A stretch of DNA of 64,000 nucleotides, taken from Ruminococcus sp. (GTDB lineage Bacteria; Bacillota; Clostridia; Oscillospirales; Ruminococcaceae). Below, one piece after another: positions 59,936 to 64,000 of this stretch. Below the pieces are notes generated by a model. It had not been told where the DNA came from, searched no databases, and saw only the letters and a program-made list of their open reading frames with translations. Numbering within the stretch: position 1 is the stretch's first letter; every line of letters begins with the position of its first letter. Location of the stretch: the NCBI GenBank assembly GCA_017542475.1, contig JAFXXD010000038.1:207110-271109 (forward strand), written 5' to 3'. The position numbers and the translations under genes are program-made.

Positions 59936-59964
59936 TTGACTTTTTAGCTCAAACGTGATAAAAT
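59936..59964 (+). promoter_or_regulatory. Promoter for tRNA-Arg
   Basis: TTGACT (59936-59941), 17 bases, TAAAAT (59959-59964), about 16 bases before the tRNA. Confidence 0.82.
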
Positions 59965-59980
59965 AAATACTGTTGTGAAT

Positions 59981-60057
59981 GTGCTTGTAGCTCAGCTGGA
60001 TAGAGTGACTGGCTACGAACCAGTAGGTCGGGGGTTCGAATCCCTCCAGGCACGCCA
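59981..60057 (+). tRNA. tRNA-Arg (anticodon ACG), CCA encoded
   Basis: GTGCTTG pairs with CAGGCAC, anticodon arm ACTGG-CTACGAA-CCAGT gives ACG, the T arm is GGGGG-TTCGAAT-CCCTC, and G-CCA ends the gene. Its 3' half is a common integration site for mobile elements, and element-type genes follow directly. Confidence 0.97.
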
Positions 60058-60063
60058 AAAAGA

Positions 60064-60210
60064 TGGAGCAATATAGATCCGTCACCGAAAAAGTCCGATG
60101 TTTCGGGCTTTTTTTGTTGTCTGAAAACAGCGATTTTCAAGGTGGAGCAATAGATCCCAAACCCTAAAAACCGAAGGTGAACGCCCTAAAACAGGAGTTT
60201 TGGAGCAGTT
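60064..60210. repeat. Repeated TGGAGCAA motifs near the element boundary
   Basis: TGGAGCAATATAGATCC (60064-60080), TGGAGCAATAGATCCC (60143-60158) and TGGAGCAG (60201-60208) are direct repeats about 79 and 58 bases apart. Such repeats next to an attachment site can be integrase or excisionase arm sites. The remainder of 60058-60365 holds no gene. Confidence 0.5.
60088..60117 (+). terminator. Terminator downstream of tRNA-Arg
   Basis: AAAGTCCGA pairs with TCGGGCTTT (one G-T pair) and TTTTTG follows. Confidence 0.8.
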
Positions 60211-60365
60211 TTTGAAAAAGCAAAGCACGGAACGCCGAAGAACTCCGAAAATAGCCGAAAACCGAATATAGAATTTTCAACCGATTTCAAAGCCGATTTT
60301 GTTGGTTTCTCACAGAAACCATACAGAGTCGGCTTTTTTGCATATATAAATACTTTTCTAAATGA

Positions 60366-61376
60366 ATGGAGGTAGATAATACGTCATGGAAGAAAAAGCT
60401 CACGCCACAGCAAAAAGCTGAATATAAGGCTGAGAAGCGTGAGGAAATGCAGAACCTATTCAAAAAAATCGATGACGGAGTTAAGGCTGTTTTCGAGTCG
60501 GACATCTACAAGAAATGTCTGCGGTATATGAGTAAGTTCACAAACTATTCCGCAGGCAACTGTATACTGATTATGCTCCAGAAGCCCGATGCAAGCCTTG
60601 TAGCAGCGTTCGGCAAGTGGAAAGAGCTCGGCAGGACTATCAACAAAGGCGAAAAAGGCATAGCAATACTCGCTCCGATGTCCTTCAAAAGCAAGGAACT
60701 AAAGGAGCAGCCTGTCAAGGACAGCAGCGGTAATCAGATATACAACGCAGACGGCTCGGAGAAAAAGGAGAAGGTCGAGGTCGAGCAGACGTCCATAGGT
60801 TTCAAGAAAGTGTACGTTTTTGACGTATCCCAGACAAGCGGCGAACCAATTCCTGAATACGTCCATGAGCTGAATGAGGCTGTCGAGGACGAACAGGTTG
60901 AAGCTGTAATTAATGCCGTCCACGATATAACAGGTCTGCCCGTGGATTTTGAGAACATAAAAAGCGGAGCAAAGGGATATTACAGCTACGGCGAGCAGCG
61001 TATAGTGATACAGGAGAACCTTAGCGGCGCACAAGCCATTAAGACTGCCATTCACGAATGTGCTCACGCCCTGCTGCACGATCCCGATAAAAAGCTCCCG
61101 ACTGCCAACTCCACCCGTAGCGATAAGGAAGTACAGGCAGAATCAGTAGCGTACATAGTAGCTTCAAGGTACGGTATCGACACAAGTGACTACAGTTTCC
61201 CATATATAGCCTCATGGAGTCAGGGAAAGCAGCTCGAGCAGCTAAACCGCTTCCTCAACGAAATACAGGAGACTGCAAGGGATATATGCAATGCTATCGA
61301 CTCAGAGCTTCAGGCTTTATCAGAGAATCAAACAGAAGAACTGACCGAGAGCGAGTGCCTTGGCCTCGCTATGTAA
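60366..61376 (+). CDS. ArdC-like antirestriction protein with metallopeptidase domain
   Basis: A 336-residue protein with an N-terminal ArdC-type ssDNA-binding domain (about 40-150: YSAGNCILIMLQKPDASLVA, FGKWKELGRTINKGEKGIA) and a C-terminal zincin-like domain with HECAH (about 226-230) and a downstream Glu in VQAESVAYIVASRYG. ArdC proteins on mobile elements protect incoming DNA from host restriction. The start is uncertain: ATG 60366 has no upstream site, while a GGAGG at 60368 points to an ATG in another frame. Confidence 0.85.
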   Translation: MEVDNTSWKKKLTPQQKAEYKAEKREEMQNLFKKIDDGVKAVFESDIYKKCLRYMSKFTNYSAGNCILIMLQKPDASLVAAFGKWKELGRTINKGEKGIAILAPMSFKSKELKEQPVKDSSGNQIYNADGSEKKEKVEVEQTSIGFKKVYVFDVSQTSGEPIPEYVHELNEAVEDEQVEAVINAVHDITGLPVDFENIKSGAKGYYSYGEQRIVIQENLSGAQAIKTAIHECAHALLHDPDKKLPTANSTRSDKEVQAESVAYIVASRYGIDTSDYSFPYIASWSQGKQLEQLNRFLNEIQETARDICNAIDSELQALSENQTEELTESECLGLAM

Positions 61377-61389
61377 AGGAGATGAGAAA

Positions 61390-61722
61390 ATGAAGATTGA
61401 AACCGTGAAAGCTCCAATTACAGAGAGCGAAAAGAAGCTGCTTGATATCATATCCAAATCTGCTGATAGAATTGCGACCTTCGCACATTTCGGGCAAAGG
61501 GAGTTTACAATAGAAGATGTGCTCAGTGAACTCGATTGTGATCTTCATGATATAAAGAGGCTTATACGTGATTCAGCCGCAGAAATACTGAAAGAGAAGT
61601 CGAATATATCCGCTGTTGAGGTGAGTGACCTTGACCTCCCCTTTCAGCCGGATATAACAGTAACAATCAAAGAGGAACAGGATATGACCGCTGATGGAAG
61701 TACCAGCGGTCCTTCTTTTTAA
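61390..61722 (+). CDS. Uncharacterised element-encoded protein
   Basis: A 110-residue acidic protein starting at ATG 61390 with AAAGGAG upstream. It has helical stretches (KKLLDIISKSADRIATFAHF; FTIEDVLSELDCDLHDIKRL) that might form a small DNA- or protein-binding fold, and a Ser/Gly-rich end. No family recognised. Confidence 0.6.
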   Translation: MKIETVKAPITESEKKLLDIISKSADRIATFAHFGQREFTIEDVLSELDCDLHDIKRLIRDSAAEILKEKSNISAVEVSDLDLPFQPDITVTIKEEQDMTADGSTSGPSF

Positions 61723-61734
61723 CAGGAGGTATTT

Positions 61735-62196
61735 ATGAAAGCAAGATTTCTGAAACTGAAGCTCTTCTCTCCTATTATAGTAAAGGGAGAAGCTCCATAC
61801 GAAAATCCGTGGGACGGCGACAATGATTACCACTTCCTTATCGAGCGCGAGAAGAAAAAGTGCAGGGACGAGATATATGTGAACGTATGCGAATCACTTG
61901 CTCCTATCGTTCTTCCCCGTTCCTTTGAGCGCAGGATTTTTTCGGCTGTTCCCGTTGTTGAGGAAAAGGACGAGAAGCTCATGCTGTCACTCAACTGTGA
62001 ATGCTACCGTCGACTTTCCGAGGCGGAGCTCGATGAGCTTTGCGGCTGGTGGGAGAATACAGTTGTTGAAGCAAACGAGAGACTTCGCAAAAGGCAGATA
62101 AAAACAAAGAAACTCGGCAGGATAATCATATATCTGTGGTTTATGAAAGGCTGGGCAATCGAGCCTGTGTTTCCTGCCAGACAAGGGGGCGTATAA
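61735..62196 (+). CDS. Uncharacterised element-encoded protein
   Basis: A 153-residue protein with a strong ACAGGAGG site. It contains Cys residues at positions 43, 51 and around 90, a Trp pair in CGWWENTVVEANERLRKRQ, and a basic stretch after it. The layout suggests a small nucleic-acid or regulatory protein, but I recognise no family. Two bases from the next gene. Confidence 0.6.
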   Translation: MKARFLKLKLFSPIIVKGEAPYENPWDGDNDYHFLIEREKKKCRDEIYVNVCESLAPIVLPRSFERRIFSAVPVVEEKDEKLMLSLNCECYRRLSEAELDELCGWWENTVVEANERLRKRQIKTKKLGRIIIYLWFMKGWAIEPVFPARQGGV

Positions 62197-62197
62197 T

Positions 62198-62467
62198 ATG
62201 AGGATACCAAGCGAAAATGAAGTTGAAAGCTATCGCAGCCGTTACCCAGCAGGGACAAGGATATGCTGCGACGATATGCCTGACGATCCAAGACCTGTAC
62301 CGCCCGGTACTACGGGAACTGTTGTAGGCGTTGATGATATGTGCAGCATTATGGTTAGGTGGGATAACGGTCAAGGTCTTTCCCTCGTTCCCGGAGTTGA
62401 CAGCTTTCATGTCATATCTCAGGAAGAAAGCCAGTCGGAAGCACCTGACATGGAGATGCAGCTATGA
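62198..62467 (+). CDS. DUF4314-family protein
   Basis: An 89-residue protein with the DUF4314 pattern: YPAGTRICCDDMPDDPRPVP, PPGTTGTVVGVDD, IMVRWDNGQGLSLVPG. Members are common on clostridial conjugative elements, usually near ArdC and LPD genes. The fold is SH3-like; the role is unknown. Its end overlaps the next gene by four bases. Confidence 0.82.
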   Translation: MRIPSENEVESYRSRYPAGTRICCDDMPDDPRPVPPGTTGTVVGVDDMCSIMVRWDNGQGLSLVPGVDSFHVISQEESQSEAPDMEMQL

Positions 62468-62811
62468 AGGTTAATGCCCAAGAGGAAAGCTTCGAGCTTA
62501 TGGAGCTTTTCGGAAAGACAGTTCTTTTCACGAATATGCGAGTTGACCGCAGCACAGTTCCCGAAGATTTGTACGTCTATGAGCTGAGGGACGAGGACTG
62601 CACGGGTGATATATGTGAAATAAAGCCTTTTATAATGGTCAATCACTGGGGTACTATAATCTGCAAAGAGCCAATTGAACTGGATACCAAATGGAACAGC
62701 AAGTTCGTTGATAAAGGAGATTATTGTTATCTCGGAGATACAGCAAAGCTCGATGAGTTTATTAATACGGACTATTCCGAGGAACAGTCCGAGGGATTGG
62801 AGATGAGTTGA
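62464..62811 (+). CDS. LPD28-like (large polyvalent protein associated) domain protein
   Basis: A 115-residue protein whose core (ELFGKTVLFTNMRVDRSTVP, YVYELRDED) resembles the LPD28 domain found on phage and conjugative elements next to DUF4314. Starts inside the stop of the previous gene (ATGA) and ends overlapping the next (TGATG). Function unknown. Confidence 0.7.
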   Translation: MKVNAQEESFELMELFGKTVLFTNMRVDRSTVPEDLYVYELRDEDCTGDICEIKPFIMVNHWGTIICKEPIELDTKWNSKFVDKGDYCYLGDTAKLDEFINTDYSEEQSEGLEMS

Positions 62812-63050
62812 TGTCAGAAAAAGAAAAGCCGCTGTGTCCAATAATAGGCGCTAACGGCAACATATTCAACATTCTTGGAATTGCTTCAAGAACGCTTAAA
62901 TACAACGGTATGACAGAAAAAGCGGCAGAAATGTACAACAGAGTGACTTCATCGGACAGCTATGAGGAAGCGCTCTGCATCATAACCGACTACATAACCC
63001 CATGCAGCGAGGAAGAACTTGACGAGGACAGCCTATCCCAGCAGTTATAA
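62811..63050 (+). CDS. Small element-encoded protein
   Basis: A 79-residue acidic protein starting at ATG 62811 in the stop of the LPD28-like gene. The middle is helical (LGIASRTLKYNGMTEKAAEMY), the C-terminus is rich in Asp and Glu. It resembles short proteins of clostridial elements but no named family is certain. Confidence 0.6.
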   Translation: MSEKEKPLCPIIGANGNIFNILGIASRTLKYNGMTEKAAEMYNRVTSSDSYEEALCIITDYITPCSEEELDEDSLSQQL

Positions 63051-63175
63051 CTACTGCTGTTAATATATATTATTCAAAAACAGCGACGGCTCGGCTGAAA
63101 TCAGCCAATCTCGGAGCGATAAAGGAGGAATGAAATATGAATACGTCCTGATGACCTTTGAGGAAAGGAGGTCGT

Positions 63176-63373
63176 ATGCAGACACGCAAAAGATTCGAAA
63201 AAGCAAGTGTTACGCTTAATGGAGCTGTTCCGTCTATGCTGAAAAGAGCAAAAACGGTGCTTTCATGCAAGCAGTACCGCGAGCTTTGTACCGCTGTCAA
63301 TGAGGCTGCGGACTATACTACTAAGAAAGGACTGATATCAGCCTGTTTACAGGCAAAGAAAAATAACTTGTAA
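63176..63373 (+). CDS. Small basic element-encoded protein
   Basis: A 65-residue basic protein starting at ATG 63176 with a strong AAAGGAGG site six bases upstream. It contains TRKRFEKASVTLNGAVPSML and a helical Ala/Lys-rich end. A 29-codon frame starting at 63130 overlaps it in another frame and also has a ribosome-binding-like sequence, but that is less convincing. No family recognised. Confidence 0.55.
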   Translation: MQTRKRFEKASVTLNGAVPSMLKRAKTVLSCKQYRELCTAVNEAADYTTKKGLISACLQAKKNNL

Positions 63374-63461
63374 GCCGCTTGTCGGGAGCAGAAATGTTCC
63401 ACGCAGGCGGCTGTTTCTGTTTCCGACGCTTCATTTGTGAATGGCGGCGGAAAGGAGGCGT

Positions 63462-64000
63462 ATGAACAGTTTCATGTCATGGGTGGGAGGCAAGAAGTCT
63501 CTCCGTGACGAGATAATAGTACGTTTTCCGCTTGAATATGAGCGGTATATTGAGGTTTTCGGCGGCGCAGGCTGGGTGTTGTTCCATAAAACACCTGAGA
63601 AATTCGAGGTTTTCAACGATGCCAACAGCAATCTTGTTAACCTTTACCGCTGCGTCCGAAAGAACGCCAGAAAGCTCATAAAAAAGCTCATGTTTATGAT
63701 AAACGCCCGTGATGACTTCCGCTGTATCGTAGAGCAGCGCAGGAGAGGTCTTTTCGCTCGATTCCGTGACTATGACAGAGCCGCAAAATTCTATTACCTT
63801 ATACAGTACAGCTACGGTCACAAAACAGACCAGTATTGCTGCCGACCTGTTTCAATGTGGAAGAAGTTTCCGCTTATCGAAAGAGCCGCGGAAAGGCTTC
63901 AGTCAGTCGCTATCGAGAACAGGGACTTCGAGGAGCTCATAAAGCTCTATGACAGACCTGACAGCTTCTTCTACTGCGATCCGCCGTATTACGATACGGA
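63462..64000 (+). CDS. D12-class N6-adenine DNA methyltransferase (partial)
   Basis: Starts at ATG 63462 with AAAGGAGG upstream and runs off the window, leaving about 179 codons. The N-terminal SAM motif is clear (SWVGGKKSLRDEI, then EVFGGAGWVLF), and the catalytic motif DPPYYDT is at the very end. The Dam-type class (D12) methylates adenine in DNA; on mobile elements it often works alone against host restriction, in line with the ArdC-like gene 2 kb upstream. Confidence 0.88.
   Translation, partial: MNSFMSWVGGKKSLRDEIIVRFPLEYERYIEVFGGAGWVLFHKTPEKFEVFNDANSNLVNLYRCVRKNARKLIKKLMFMINARDDFRCIVEQRRRGLFARFRDYDRAAKFYYLIQYSYGHKTDQYCCRPVSMWKKFPLIERAAERLQSVAIENRDFEELIKLYDRPDSFFYCDPPYYDT

Larger units (their letters stand above)
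60058..64000 (+). mobile_element. Left end of a probable integrative element at tRNA-Arg
   Basis: Beyond the tRNA-Arg 3' end every gene is small, on the plus strand, tightly packed and of a type found on conjugative elements and plasmids: an ArdC-like protein, DUF4314, an LPD28-like protein and an orphan adenine methylase. There are no core genes. The junction is placed at or inside the tRNA 3' end, which tyrosine-integrase elements commonly target. The integrase and the other attachment site lie outside the window, so the limits are inferred. Confidence 0.65.

Noticed and set aside
59825-60140. Minus-strand frames across the tRNA genes
   Set aside because: They run through tRNA-Arg and its flanks and simply translate the tRNA complement.
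63373-63425. Terminator between the 65-residue gene and the methylase
   Set aside because: AGCCGC/GCGGCT arms exist but the loop is large and the following T stretch is interrupted, so support is weak.
1-64000. CRISPR array
   Set aside because: No regular direct repeats with unique spacers were seen; the repeat mosaics are irregular palindromes.

Overview
The window looks like the chromosome of a Gram-positive anaerobe of class Clostridia, most likely in the Ruminococcus/Oscillospiraceae group. The reasons are the families present (RNase J, GdpP, a RelQ-type alarmone synthetase, a Na+-pumping decarboxylase, an alaS T-box leader, a DUF512 radical-SAM protein beside der), strong AGGAGG ribosome binding sites, and many TTGACA-N17-TATAAT promoters. 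The genus is an inference; no rRNA gene is present to settle it. Except for the last 4 kb the window is ordinary core chromosome, GC-rich in its genes and AT-rich in its promoters.

Layout. 1-9.6 kb (+): a housekeeping operon rnjA-gdpP-rplI-dnaB-tilS-ftsH behind a consensus promoter and a roughly 220-nt leader. 9.7-11.3 kb (+): a PH-domain protein and an FkbM-type methyltransferase. 11.3-11.7 kb: a mosaic of palindromic repeats. 11.7-19 kb (-): pyrB with a zinc-site extension, an HD-domain hydrolase, asnB, a YdbC/PC4-like protein, two uncharacterised genes, a RelQ-type (p)ppGpp synthetase and a TPM-domain lipoprotein. 19-23.5 kb (+): an OGG1-type glycosylase, a small membrane protein, then AraC regulator, MutS-like ATPase and hpt. 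23.5-25.6 kb (-): an unusual MetRS. A second repeat mosaic and a DegV gene follow. 27-36 kb (-): one long gene series with DUF512 radical SAM, TraX-like, SMI1/KNR4, der, plsY, gpsA, a second asparagine synthetase lacking its glutaminase active site, and gltX. Then DUF177-rpmF, a P-loop miniprotein, pgi, and two cell-wall carboxypeptidase homologues with damaged active sites. 41.6-45.1 kb (-): a biotin-dependent Na+ pump (alpha, gamma, BCCP, beta). 45.3-56.7 kb (-): a T-box-controlled operon from alaS through HIT, PRTase, comEC, holA, RNase M5-like, MBOAT, its DHHW/AlgX-like partner, SDR and a membrane protein. 56.8-59.6 kb: a lipoprotein, a gene apparently split by a frameshift at an A7 run, a small gene and an IS3-type transposase remnant. 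Then tRNA-Lys (-) and tRNA-Arg (+).

From the 3' end of tRNA-Arg to the window end the content changes to plasmid/ICE-type cargo: an ArdC-like protein, small polyvalent-type ORFs (DUF4314, LPD28-like), and a D12-class adenine methylase cut by the window edge. This looks like the left end of an integrated mobile element.

The most interesting signals are: (i) proteins that keep the fold of envelope or uptake enzymes but have lost catalytic residues (DacF-like, VanY-like, MBOAT, DHHW, and the ComEC metallo-beta-lactamase domain); (ii) a candidate structured RNA of about 180 nt with a consensus promoter and a strong terminator at 41.14-41.32 kb; (iii) palindromic repeat mosaics whose copies keep hairpins despite sequence change; (iv) a possible -1 frameshift site.
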